This document shows, piece after piece, positions 33,863 to 45,700 of a stretch of 63,000 nucleotides of DNA. Within the stretch, counting starts at the first letter, position 1. Each line of letters starts with the position of its first letter. Source of the stretch: Symsagittifera roscoffensis (lineage: Eukaryota > Xenacoelomorpha > Acoela > Convolutidae). The translations under genes and the position numbers were made by a program. The notes beneath the pieces were generated by a model that saw only the letters and a list, made by a program, of their open reading frames with translations, was not told the DNA's origin and did not search any database. The stretch covers positions 1 to 63,000 of the forward strand of contig NW_026971028.1 in the NCBI RefSeq assembly GCF_963678635.1. Reading direction: 5' to 3'.

Positions 33863-36800
33863 TGGTAACGTCAACGCCCCCGAGTAAAGAGGTCTCGCAA
33901 GAGGAAGAGAGACGTGGAGGGATTGGGAAGTCCTTCAGCGGATGCGGTCTCGGAGAAGAACTTGAGAGAGACGGCCCCCATGGTTCTGGCGCGATGGAAA
34001 GCAGCAGCCTACAAGAGTAGCTACGAGCCGAGGAAATTGCTCGACGTAGAAAAGGAGATGGAGATCCCCACCAGTTCAGCAACGGAAGAAGACTTCAAAC
34101 TTCAGAGGATAAAAATGAAGCGAGGTTAAACGAGCGGGCAGACCTGGGAAGTGTACGTCGGCAAAGAATGGGTCTCAAATGAACACCATGCTACCGGGAA
34201 GCAAGTGACTAGCGACCCTCTTGAGAAAAATAAAACGAGGAACACCGCCCGACCGTGGTGGGTGGCCCTGGAAACATTGCAGGAATTGGAATACTGCCTG
34301 AAGAAGCTCGACAGTGGAGTGTCACGCAAACGACGCAACTGGGCTACCCAGCAGAAGGCTGGTATCAATAAATTAGAATTGGGGAGCCAACTGAAGAGAT
34401 CTTGGCAGAACTTGTTAAAGGATCATTTTGAAGAAGCGATGAGAACATCATCATCGGCATCGCCGTTGATGGCGAATCCCTTTATTAGGACCGCAGGACA
34501 ACTGATGTTCGCGTGGAGCCTGTTGGGAATAGAGTTAGAGACACTGACTTCGTACGATAAGTTGAAGTTGGGAGGCAAGAATCTAGAGGTATATCGAATG
34601 CTGATGCAGCACGTTGCTAGGGACAACTTAGGCTTGAGCCTGGAAAGGAGGAACGATGCTACTTGTTTCTTGAGATGGACAATGTCGATGATAACTGACA
34701 GTACCATCCTAGTATGTCACCAGAGAGCAATTGGAAGCAAGACGCTGGAGAGGAGAGTCTCCACAGTCATCTTGAATGTATACCAGAGTACTGGGATAGA
34801 AACGGAAGATGGTTCTAGGCAATCTCTAGAGAGCCACAGGAAGTTAGATGAGATACGGAGATTCTACAACAAGAAGTTCGAGGAAAAACACGACGTTCAC
34901 CGTAACTTGGCTTCTTCAGGAGAGTACTCGAAACCCAACAAGAAGGGAGAGTATCAGTATGTGTCTGGAGTGATGGGGATGGCATACAACCCTTTCCAAG
35001 ACTTAGAAGCTGGAGGTGCCCACAGAAACTATGAGGTGGCGGAGCTGCTGAAGTTCTGGATAGAGAAGATAATGGAGATAGACCCTGTGGAAAGAGAGAG
35101 ACCTAGTCTGGGTTTGATTCTCGAGAGAACACCGGAAGTAATAAGTGTGCCACGCCCAAGTAAAAGAGTAGAACTAAGAATGGGTAACGGGAACGGCATG
35201 TTGACCACGAATCTGGGAGTGGCGTGGAAGTTGCTCAGGCCCTCTTGGTGTCCACATCCCCATGCGAGCCTGATCGAGGAAGTCACTGAGCGAGTGAGAT
35301 TGGCGCCGACAGAGGATGAAGATTTAGCGACCTTGAGTATAGTACATAAACTGATCCTGCCTCAGATCAAGGAGTCAAGTGAGATGACGAGCGGAACAGG
35401 GTCGGTAAAGAAGATGGAGCCGGGCAGTTGTCTTGACTCGACGTGTGGGAATGGCGAGCACACCTGTGATGGACGATCGTGCATCAGGATACAGTCTTTC
35501 CAGAAAGAAGACCTAGTCACCTGGTTTGAAGATATCACCGAAAGGGAGAAAAGTGAGATACAGATAGTGGCTGAGTGTTACGCGAGTACCACTGTGAACC
35601 TAGCAACAGCTCTGGGGTTCTTCTCAAGAATGTGTAGTCTCCAGTCACTGGAGAGGCTAGAGTCAGAACACCACTTGGTGACCGCGTTGAGCGTGGAGTC
35701 ATGGCCCGGAGTGTTGCAAGTGACCCAGAAACACATCAAGAGTTGGAAGGTTGGACTCGAAGCGGAGATGGGATTTCCCATGAGCGAAGCCTATGGACTG
35801 CCTCTAAATGCGAAGTCCCTAGTGGGGTCAGTGATGGCCAACCTATGTGGCAGCCACTATCCATTGCAAATGGCGATGGTAGAAGTGTCCAGCCAGAGGG
35901 TATTGATAGACAAAGCCTTCTTAGTGCCCAAATGTGTAAGACTGGCTCGGATGTCACATCATTCACACAAGCTGTTGAGGAAGATCCGAGGAACAGTGCC
36001 GAAAGAGCGAAGGGACGACTTGAGTGAAATCTGGGGTGAAGAACTTCTAGGCTTGGAGAGCGAAAACACAAGTGACCACGAGAGACAGAACGTGGTGGGG
36101 AAGCCCATAGTAGGTGCCCCAAACTTGGAAGAAGTCGAAGTGATACACGAGAAGATGATGGAACTTGAGCCTCTCCTAGAAGCCTCGGGAGAACGCAATC
36201 TTAGGATCATTGACCTCACACACGGGGATTGTCCATGCCACTGTCTGGCGCAGACAGTGTGGTACCCAGACCAAACCAATCTCTGCCTGATCTGGGATGT
36301 AGAAGAAATCAGGTCATTGGGACTACCCGAGCATCAACAAAAAGTGACCATCTTGGTGTTGAGCACAATGCTGGCTCTACGATGGATGGAAGAAAACATA
36401 GCAAAGTATCGAGAATCGATCACGCCAACAGCAGAGTCGATCCACGCGATAGATTACAGCAGGAGACTTGAGTTGTTCGAGACAGCATGCAGGGTGTTCG
36501 CCATACCAGTGGAGGTCAGACACCTGTGGAGCCGCTTGAGATTCTTTCCTTGGTTTCGCGCGACGTTAACATCCTGGTTATATGAAGCAACGAAGGATCA
36601 CATGAGGAAACATCAAAAGGAATATCGACAATTCCAGGCCGAGATAGGACCGGATGCCTTCAAAAGACCTCTGCTGACCCATCGAAATGCGATCACGACG
36701 GGGTGGAAAAGAGTATCCAGAGACAACACTAGAGCGAGGGAGTCAATACTGGAGGAGGACCTGGCGAAGAATGTAAGCCTAAGTCTTCACAATTCCTTCT

Positions 36801-37006
36801 GTTTGAACCGGGAGTCGAGGGTGAAGAGCTTACCGAATCAAGCGAAGAGATTGCAAGAGCAAACGGAATGGATGCGATCCTATGAACAGCTGAAGGCTTG
36901 GGAGGAAATTGTGATCAGCTCCGATGACAAAGAGGCACTATTGGAACAGATCACAGTGTCAAAATTATCTGGATCGGGTACCTCGAGGGCGAAGAACACA
37001 AGGTGA
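33829..37006 (+). pseudogene. E2 ORF3: large cysteine-motif protein of unknown function
   Basis: The main open part is 34130-37006 (~950 aa), preceded by related sequence from about 33829. That leader has a five-base deletion relative to E3 and TAA at 34127-34129 where E3 has Ser. The basic leader (KRSRKRKRD-like in E3) could be a nuclear signal. The middle holds a Cys cluster C-X4-C-X6-C-X4-C with a His inside (about 35430-35490); E1 conserves its spacing exactly. Further on is DCPCHCL (about 36228-36250), whose CHCL also occurs in E1. Three- to fourfold Cys/His clusters suggest metal binding. The rest is helical and charged, without membrane segments, so an envelope role is unlikely. I do not recognise the family. 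Confidence 0.6.
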
Positions 37007-37422
37007 GCCGGTGGCTCAAAAAGAAAAGTCTAGAGTCTTGAGAGGGAGGGGGCTTGAGGGTGAACTCGGATGAAATCTGGGTTCACGAAAAAGACATTTT
37101 AACAAATGAGATATTGTTAATAATATGCTAGATCTACTATATAAATTAAAATACTGCATGACAGTTTCCTGATTGAGTAGGACAAAAGAAATTTTAAATT
37201 ACCAGCTTAAAAAGCGAGAATTCATAGGTGCAGGTGTGTGCAGACTTTGATTGCTGTTTAGCGATAGTGTGAAAATTTTATATGGTTGTGAATTTTGGAA
37301 GGTAGATAAACTTAAGTCTGCTGCAAACTTCTGTAAATGACCACTGGCACTGTATCTTGAGTGACACTTGGGCTTCTGGGGATTCACTGACAAAGACAGC
37401 ACGCGATTAGGACATCGATCTT
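37007..37422 (+). other. E2 3' untranslated region
   Basis: About 415 bp from the ORF3 stop to the PPT-like site, AT-rich, no gene. Its inverted counterpart in E3 is 38999-39423. Confidence 0.7.
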
Positions 37423-37436
37423 GAGTCCGAGGAGTA
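37423..37436 (+). promoter_or_regulatory. E2 polypurine-tract-like site before 3' LTR
   Basis: GAGTCCGAGGAGTA abuts the 3' LTR. E3 has GAGTCCGGGGAGTA at the same place. The purine-rich core is short and interrupted by TCC, so this is an unusual PPT. Position and conservation support a plus-strand priming role. Confidence 0.5.
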
Positions 37437-38096
37437 TGTGCCAGTCGGTCATGTCTGGAAGTTTGACCTTGAGAGACACGAAAATACGTAATTTGGGAGT
37501 GGAATTTTAATTTTCAAAATTTCGAATGGAGCCTGTCATAATAAAAAGAGATAATAAAAAGAAGAGAGAACGACTATTTGGAACAAACTAGAGTGAACCT
37601 TCAATGGAAAGGTGGACAGCTTGAGTGTCCCAATGGTTCATACAAAAGCTCAAATTCTAGAGCCATAACTTACTTCTGTTACCAAAACTGACCAGTATCA
37701 AACTTATTTAATTATAATATCTGATTCTTGAGTTGCTTACCAATTTAATTACTCCTTGTACTCGAGTACATCAACATGTGAGTCCCTAATTTAATTTTCT
37801 CGAGTGTGTTTTATGATTGTTATGTTGAGATAAGGCGAGTTTTAGGTTGATCCATCTGAAATGGATCAAAGTTCCGCTGTCCAATAAAAAGTAACTTAAC
37901 GGATTGTTCCGACCCTGTTTTTAACGGCGTTCGCGTATTTTGGGTATTTTGAGACTTAAGTATGGGGACGTTTTTATTTTCTAGAGTGGGGGGATATTTT
38001 GGTAGTAGCCTTTAAGCTGTAACGGGTTCTAGTCTCATGTCGCAAGCGAACCGAATTGGCTCCGACCGTTCTTGAGGTAGAAAAACACAAGAGATA
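37437..38096 (+). repeat. E2 3' LTR, truncated by E3
   Basis: Starts TGTGCCAGTCGG like the 5' LTR. It lacks about 140 bp present at 15970-16115 of the 5' copy (join near 37535-37550). It stops after GAGATA at 38096, where the 5' LTR has 81 more bases (16672-16752). E3 begins at the next base, so the missing end should be beyond the far end of E3. Confidence 0.85.
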
Positions 38097-38984
38097 TGTA
38101 ACAGTCGCCTACTTTAGTCACATATGAGGCTTAAGAAAAATAGGCCCTATAACCATTGGCTCAAGAGTCAGGGACACTATCTCTTGTGTTTTTCTACCTC
38201 AAGAACGGTCGGAGCCAATTCGGTTCGCTTGCGACATGAGACTAGAACCCGTTACAGCTTAAAGGCCACTACCAAAATACCCCCCACTCTAGAAAGTAAG
38301 AACGTCCCCATACTTAGGTCTCGAAATACCCAAAATACATGAACGCCGTTAAAAACCGGGTCGGAACAATCCGCTTAGTTACTTTTTATTGGACAGTGGA
38401 ACTTTGATCCATTTCAGATGGATCAACCTAAAACTCGCCTTATCTCAACATAGCAGTCATAAAATACACTCGAGAAATTTAAATTGGGAACTCACATGTC
38501 GATGTGCTTGAGTACAAGGAGTAATAAAAAAGGTAAGCAACTCGAGAATTGGATAATACAACTAAATAAGTTTGATGCTAATTAGTTTTAACAACAGGAG
38601 TAAGTCCTGTCTCTAGAATCAAAGCTTTGTATGTACCATCGGGACATTCAAACTGCCAGCCTTTCCATTGAAGGCTCACTCTACTTTATTCGAATAGTTG
38701 TCCTTTCTCAAGTCTGTTCTCTCTTCTCCTGTTTCGGGATAAGACAGCTCTACTCTCTTATTATTTCGTATCGGGAAATTGCGAATAGCAATTTTCCTGC
38801 TGTTTTTCTTGAGTAGTTTCCCCGCAATTGTTAATTCGGTCGTTCTGATTTTTCACTTTGCGTTTTCAGTTGGTTCGAGAAAACTGAGCATGACAGGCTC
38901 CATTCGAAATTTTGAAAATTAAAACTTCACTCCAAAATTACGTGTCTCTCAAGGTCAAACCTCCAGACATGACCGACTGGCACA
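38097..38984 (-). repeat. E3 3' LTR (888 bp)
   Basis: Read on the minus strand it starts TGTGCCAGTCGG at 38984 and ends GACTGTTACA at 38097, close to the 881-bp E2 LTR. It is full length, so its right-hand border dates the insertion into the E2 LTR after E2 itself. Confidence 0.9.
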
Positions 38985-38998
38985 TACTCCCCGGACTC
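38985..38998 (-). promoter_or_regulatory. E3 polypurine-tract-like site
   Basis: Minus-strand GAGTCCGGGGAGTA directly 5' of the LTR; same core as the internal motif copies. Confidence 0.5.
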
Positions 38999-39423
38999 GA
39001 GATCGATGTCCCCATCGCGTGCTGTCGTCTGCCAGTGAGTCCCAGAGAACCGAGTGTTGCTCAAGATACAGTGCCAGTGGTCATTTACAGAAGCTTGCAG
39101 CAGACTTAAGTTTATCTACCTTCCAAAATTCACAACCATATAAAATTTTCACACTATCGCCAAACAGCAATCAAAATATGCACACAACTGCACCCATGAA
39201 TTCCCGCTTCTCAAGCTGGTAATTTTAAAATTTCTTTTGTCCAATTCAGTCAGCAAATTGTCATGCATCATTTTGATTTATATAATAGATCTATCATATT
39301 AATAACAATATCTTACTCGTCTAAAATTTCTTTTTCGTGAACCCACATTTCATCCGAGTTCACCCTCGACGCCCCTCCCTCTCAAGACTCAAGACTCTAG
39401 AATTTTCCCTACGAGCCACCGGC

Positions 39424-42400
39424 TCACCTCGTGTTCTTCGCCCTCGAGATACCCGACACAGGTGTTCTTGACACTGTATTCTGTTCCAACAGTGCCTCTT
39501 CGTCATCGGAGCTGATCACAATTTCCTCCCAGGCCTTCAGCTGTTCATAGGATCGCATCCACTCCCTCTGCTCTTGCAACCTCTTCAATTGATTTGGTAA
39601 GCTCTTCACCTTCAACTCCCGGTTCAAACAGAAGGAATTGTGAAGACTCATGCTTACATTCTTTGCCAGGTCCTCCTCCAGTATCGATTCCCTCGCTCTA
39701 GAATTGTCTCTGGATACTCTGCCCACTCTTTTCCACCCCGTCGTGATCGCATTTCGATGGGTTAGCAGAGGTCTCTTGAAGGCATCTGGTCCTATCTCGG
39801 CTTGGAAATGTCGATATTCTTTTTGCTGTTTCCTCATGTGATCCTTCGTCACCGCATATAACCAGGATGTTAACGTCGCGCGAAACCAAGGAAAGAATCT
39901 CAAGCGGCTCCATATGTGTCTGACCTCCATTGTTATGGCGAATACCTTGCATGCGGTCTCGAACAACTCAAGTCTCCTGCTGTAATCTATCGCATGAATC
40001 GACTCTGCTGTTGGCGTCTTCGATTCCCGATACTTCACAATGTTTTCTTCCATCCATCGTAGAGCCAGCATCGTGCTCACCACCAAGATGGTCACCTTTT
40101 GTCGATGCTCAGGTAGTCCCAACGACCTAATTTCTTCTACGTCCCAGATCAGGCAGAGATTGGCGTGGTCTGGGTACCACACTGTCTACGCCAGACAGTG
40201 GCACGGACAATCCCCGTGTGTGAGGTCGATGCTCCTAAGATTGCGTTCTCCCGAGGCTTCTAGGAGAGGCTCAAGTTCCATCATCTTCTCGTGTATCACG
40301 TCGACTTCTTCCGAGTTCGGAGCACCTACCATGGGTTTCCCCATCACGTTTTGTCTCCCGTGGTCACTTGTGTTCTCGCTCTCCAAGCCTAGAAGTTCTT
40401 CACCCCAGATTTCACTCAAGTCGTCCCTCTGTTCTTTCGGCACTGCTCCTCGGATCTTCTTCAACAGCTTGTGTGAATGATGCGACATCCGAGCCAGTCT
40501 CACGCATTTGGGCACTGAGAAGGCTTTGTCTACCAATACCCTCTGGCTGGACACCTCCACCATCGCCACGTGTAATGGATAGTGGCTTCCACATAGGTTG
40601 GCCATTACTGACCCCACTAAGGACTTCGCATTTAGGAGCAGTCCATAGGCTTCGCTCATGGGAAATCCCATTTCCGCCTCGAGTCCAATCTTCCAACTCT
40701 TGATGTGCTTCTGGCTCACTTGTAACACTCCGGACCATGACTCCACGCTCAATGAGGTCACTAGGTGGTGTTCCGACTCTAGCCTCTCCAGTGACTGGAG
40801 ACTACACATTCTTGAGAAGAATCCCAGAGCTGTCGCTAGGTTCACAGTGGTACTCGCGTAACACTCAGCCACTATCTGTATCTCGCTCTTCTCCCTTTCG
40901 GTGATATCTTCAAACCAGGTGACTAGGTCCTCTCTCTGGAAGGATTGTATCCTGACGCATGATCGTCCATCACAAGTATGCTCGCCATTGCCACATGTCG
41001 AGTCAAGACAACTGTCCGGCTCCATCCTCTTCACCGACCCTGTTCCACTCGTCACCTCACTCGACTCCTTCATCTGAGGGAAGACCAGTCTATGTACTAT
41101 ACTCAAGGTCGCCAAATCTTCATCCTCTGTCGGTGCCAATCTCACTCGCTCAGTGACCTCCTCAATCAGGCTCGCATGGAGATGTGGACACCAGGAGGGC
41201 CTGAGCAATTTCCACACCACTCCCAGATTCGTGGTCATTACGCCATTCCCGTTGCCCATTTTTAGGTCCACTCTTTTACTTGAGCGTGGCACACTTATCA
41301 CTTCCGGTGTTCTCTCGAGAATCAGACCCAGGCTAGGTCTCTCTCTCTCCACAGTGTCTATCTCCACTATCTTCTCTGTCCAGAATTTCAGCAACTCTGC
41401 CACCTCATAGTTTCTGTGGGCACCTCCAGCTTCCAAGTCCAAGAAAGGGTTGTACGCCATTCCCATCACTCCAGACACATACTGGTACTCTCCCTTTTTG
41501 TTGAGTTTTAAGTACTCTCCTGACGAAGCCAAGTTACGGTGAACGTCGTGTTTCTCCTCGAGCTTCTTGTTGTAGAACCTCCGTATCTCATCTAACCTCC
41601 TATGACTCTCTAGCGATTGCCTAGAACCATCCTCCTTTTCTATTCCAGTACTCTGGTACACATTCAAGATGACTGTGGAGACTCTCCTTTCCAGTGTCTT
41701 GCTTCCAACTGCTCTCTGATGACATGCTAGGATGGTACTGTCAGTCATCATCGACATCGTCCACCTCAAGAAACAGGTAGCATCTTTCCTTCTTGCCAGA
41801 CTCAAGCCTGAGTTGTCCCTAGCGACGTGCTGCATCAGCATTCGATATATCTCTAGATTTTTTCCTCCCAGCTTCAGCTTATCGTACGAAGTCAGTGTCT
41901 CCAGCTCTATCCCCAACAGGCTCCACGCGAACATCAGTTGTCCTGCGGTCCTGATAAAGGGATTCGCCATCAACGGCGGTGCCGATGAAGACGTTCTCAT
42001 CGCTTCTTCAAAATGATCTTTCAACAAGTTCTGCCAAGTTCTCTTCAGTTGGCTCCCCAATTCCAATTTATTGGTATCAGCCTTCTGCTGGGTAGCCCAG
42101 TTGCCCAGTTGCGTCGTTTGCGCGACACCACACTGTCGAGCTTCTTCAGACAGTCCTCCATTTCTTGCAATGTTTCCAGGGCCACCCACCACGGTCGAGA
42201 GGTATTCCTGGTTTTATTCTTCTCAGCTGGTCACTTGCTGGTCACTTGCTGGTCACTTGCTTCCCAATCGCCTGATGTTCGATTGAGACCCATTCTTTGC
42301 CGACGTCCACTTCCCAAGTCTGCCCGCTCGTCGAACCTCGCTTCATTTTTCTTCTCTGAGGTTTGAAGTCCTCCTCTGTCGTTGAGCTAGTGGAATTCTC

Positions 42401-42671
42401 CATCTCTTTTTCTACGTCGAGCAGTTTCCTCGGTTCGTAGCTACTCTTGTAGGCTGCTGTCTTCCATCGCGCCAGAACTATGGGGGCCGTCTCTCTCAAG
42501 TCCTTTTCCGAGACCGCATCCGCTGAAGGACTGCCCAACCCCTATACGTCTCTCTTCCTCTTGCGAGACCTCACGTCTTTACTCGGGGGCGTTGCCGTTA
42601 TCATCATTGATTCGACTTCCTTGTCTCCAGCCAACCCTTCCAACTCTTGCCTCCCCCTGCTCGAGCCTTAA
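39424..42671 (-). pseudogene. E3 ORF3: cysteine-motif protein, broken
   Basis: Homologue of E2 ORF3. Segments: leader at about 42540-42671 (with a basic RSRKRKRD stretch), 42242-42538, 40186-42192 and 39424-40182. Breaks: TAG about 42537 (Glu position before GLGSP), a frame change near 42200 and TAG 40183-40185 replacing a Gln after CHCLA. The Cys cluster C-X4-C-X6-C-X4-C (about 40965-41030) and DCPCHCL are intact. Comparison of both copies shows that the ancestral protein was about 1,000-1,050 aa. Function unknown. Confidence 0.6.
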
Positions 42672-42731
42672 GGATATTAGTACTTTTAATTATATTACTA
42701 GTTCCGACCTTATCCTCCCTTATATGTTTAA
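42672..42731 (-). other. E3 linker between ORF2b and ORF3
   Basis: Short AT-rich segment (counterpart of about 33740-33820 in E2) with stops in all frames, so ORF2b and ORF3 are probably separate translation units or joined by splicing. Confidence 0.5.
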
Positions 42732-45700
42732 TTATTTTATTGTCAGTTTTTGTTTCGGAGTAGAGCTGTCTTTACATTTGTTTTCTCTGGTCTTTCTTGA
42801 TGCTTTCCTCAACTCGACCATCTTGCTCAGCAGCTCTCCTCTAGCTTTCTCCTCCAAACCTGTCCCCATCAGGACAGGCTCACCGAACCTCACCACCGTG
42901 TCCCACAGTTCCTCTTTAAAATTGTCCAACGTGGTGTCTTCGTCCACTTCTCGATTGAAATCGCTCAAGAATTCTTGCCAAGCATCTTTATCCAGAGTGC
43001 CCAGGAAGGCATCCTTGTTTCCCTCGAAGGTATTCTTCTCCCTTCTCTCCGCACTCAAGAAGATCATTCCCATGTTCGGATTCTCGCTCGTCAATGGCAA
43101 CTCTGGATCTTTGCGGGGGGATGAGGTCAGAGGTGGCGTGGGCGCGTCCGCCCAATTTTCTCCACTTAGGTCCTTCAACAGTTCTCGCGTGGTGAATTCT
43201 TCCTCCGCTGGCTTCTGCTCTGGCGTATTTCCCACCTCCATATCCTCTCCTCCCTCACTGAGAGTCTCATCCATGCTCTCTTCTCCCGACTCTGCTTCTC
43301 TCATCTCAAGAATCCTTCTGAATCGATCTTCTACGGGGCCACTCCTTTTCTCCCCAGGGGTGTCCACTGACAGGGGTGATGGTGTCGCTGGATTCGTTCC
43401 CTTGTGCTCTGTCAGTGCCACGTACAATGGGCCTGCTGCATCCAGCTCCTTTCCCTCCTGTCTCTTTTTCACCTGCTCTAGTCCGTGAGGTGCTCGGTAT
43501 TTCCTTGTGGCAAGCAGTATCTCGTTGTCTCTCAGCGCGATATGCCCTTCATTCACTATTATCCTGCCATTGTCCCACACCGGCAACTTGTTATCCAGAC
43601 TTGCTCGCTCAAGTGTTCTCAAGGCATCTCGCGCCTCGAATTTCGGGGGCATCGACCCTCTCATTTTCTTTGCTTGAGTCGTCCATGGACTTATCTTCGC
43701 ATCGCTGGTATGAAAAGAAACCGCTGCAGTGTAGCCGATGAAGAGAGGATCCCAGCCGTCGATGAACTCCTCCTGCTGTTCTTCGGTCATTGTTCTCGCG
43801 TAAAGGGACGGGACAACCAGGGAACTGTTCATCCCCAGGGTCATTCTCCTCACTGTGGGGAACTCTGGAATGCTCGCTGGCAGGACTTCCTTCTCCAATA
43901 TCGCCTCTAGCTCCCTCCTCACTAGCTCGAAGCTTTTCTTCCATGCAGGAATCCTCAAGATCTCTTGTCCATTTGTTGTCAAGGGATTCAGGTTCCAGAA
44001 CTTGGGATAGGTTTCGATGGGGCCCTCGCGCTTGCCCCCCATCCGGCACTGCAGTTGTCCTCGAAAACTGTATACCACCAACTCTGGATCCTTCACCTTT
44101 CCAAAGAGCACCGTGTTGCTCATTTGAGCCCTTAGCACCTCCTGCTGACACCAATTAAGTGTCGTCCCATCCAATATGCTTATGAGGCTCATGTGGGTCA
44201 CTGAGTATCGATAAGCTGTCAGCAGAGGATCTGGAAACGCGAACGTGACGGCCGGTCCATAGATACAGGTTACTACCTCTCCCAGCCCCCGGATCATCCC
44301 CATGGGGTCCGACCTCATGGCCAGGCATAGGTCCGTAAATAGGGGTATGCATCCATTCACTCTTCTCCATTCCTCTTTTGTCTTCGGGCTCTTTTCTTCA
44401 CCAGTCAGGTGCCTGTTTTGCATCAGTAGGTACTGTGTCAGCAACGTCCTTAGTCCGGCAGCACACTTATACGAGTAGGTGTCAATACTCGAGTGTGTTC
44501 TTCCCATCGACAGGGGCTCTCCGTATCTCATCAGTCGGTGAAATGACGCCAGCTCACCGTGGGTCAGAAGCACTAACGTCAAGTACCCGTCTATCCTGAG
44601 GGTGTCCACGCCCCGACTGAACATGTATGCTGGGCCCATATTAAACAAGTACCTCGGGTAAACCAGGTACAGTGCCAGCAACAGACTGATAGGCATATTC
44701 AATATCTCCTGTATGAATGCTTTGAAGATAGTCTCTTTCGCACTATACACTCCGGCCAGGAAGTCTTTTCCCCAACAAGGACTCAAGAACTCAAGAATCT
44801 CATGATCCCTCCTCGTCCTCAGTTCACCCCTCGCGTGCTCCCTCCAGAATCCTCCAATCGTGACTTCGTTGGCTGCTGTGACGAACCTGCCAACCGTCAA
44901 TTCCCTCTTCTCAGCTATTCCCAGTTGCTCGTCAAGAAAATCCCAGATCTGCTTCACCAGAAGCGGCGCATCTTCTCTTGTCTTCTCCGTGGCGTTTTCC
45001 AGTCTTGGTGTTAGGAAAGGCCACTTGCCTCTCTCTTGTGTCAATCGATACGCCATCGACTCTAGCTGCTTCTCCGATGCGGCCACATTCTTCCTCTCGT
45101 TGTTCGGCCCTCGAGTTTTACTGGTGGAGCTTGTGATGGTCAACTCCATGTCCCGAAACCACAGGCTGGCCGTCAGGTCAGTCACCACTGGGTGGTCGTC
45201 CCCTATAATCGGACTAAACTTGAGTTGCCTAGCGAAGTTAGATATCTCCAACAAGAGAACCTCGTCCAATACGATGAGGATGTCAGCCAACTCGTAAAAG
45301 CCTCTCAACGCATGGGAGACGTCCGCCCATGCCGCCGCGAGTTCTGATCTGCGAAGTCTCAAGTTCGTAGGTTCCAGTTCCCGGTTGGGGGCTGCCATCA
45401 GGACACGCCATCCATTCCCCTCCGCGATCAAGATCAAGATCGCGTACACAAATTGCAGAGCGAGAGGCATGGGGGATGTGGTGAACGCCACTTTTGTCTT
45501 GGAGCCGAATCTTGAGGCAACATTCTCTTGTACTTCATTCATGGCCGCAAATAATGTCTGGATGGCTTCCCAGATCCTCTTCGGTGTAGGCTCATCAGCC
45601 TTGAGCTGCTCAAGAAATCCCATTGCATGCAGATGATAATTCATCCCTGTGAACAGCAGTAGCTCAGGCTCGCAGGGCATCTCCGACTTTATTGCCACCA

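Larger units (their letters stand above)
15872..38096 (+). mobile_element. E2: giant (~22 kb) Ty3/gypsy-type LTR retrotransposon
   Basis: Complete from the 5' LTR through most of the 3' LTR: LTR 15872-16752, PBS, leader to 18935, gag-pol with terminal macro domain to 27745, spacer, SGNH ORF, second SGNH-like ORF, cysteine-motif ORF to 37006, PPT-like site, 3' LTR 37437-38096. The LTR has TG...CA ends. The last ~81 bp of the 3' LTR are missing because E3 starts there. The internal region is ~20.7 kb, far above the usual 4-9 kb for this superfamily. Giant gypsy elements are known from other lineages (Ogre in plants, Burro in planarians), but I cannot say whether this belongs to one. Stops, frameshifts and missing catalytic residues show it is dead. 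Confidence 0.9.

Noticed and set aside
28206-37006. Envelope gene (retrovirus-like) downstream of pol
   Set aside because: No signal peptide, furin-type site, fusion peptide or membrane anchor in any accessory ORF.
42592-43488. Long plus-strand ORF opposite E3 ORF2b (and similar long antisense frames at 32983-33825, 1572-2375 and 11639-11995)
   Set aside because: Low-complexity Ser/Leu/Pro translations opposite acidic coding sequence; typical antisense shadows.
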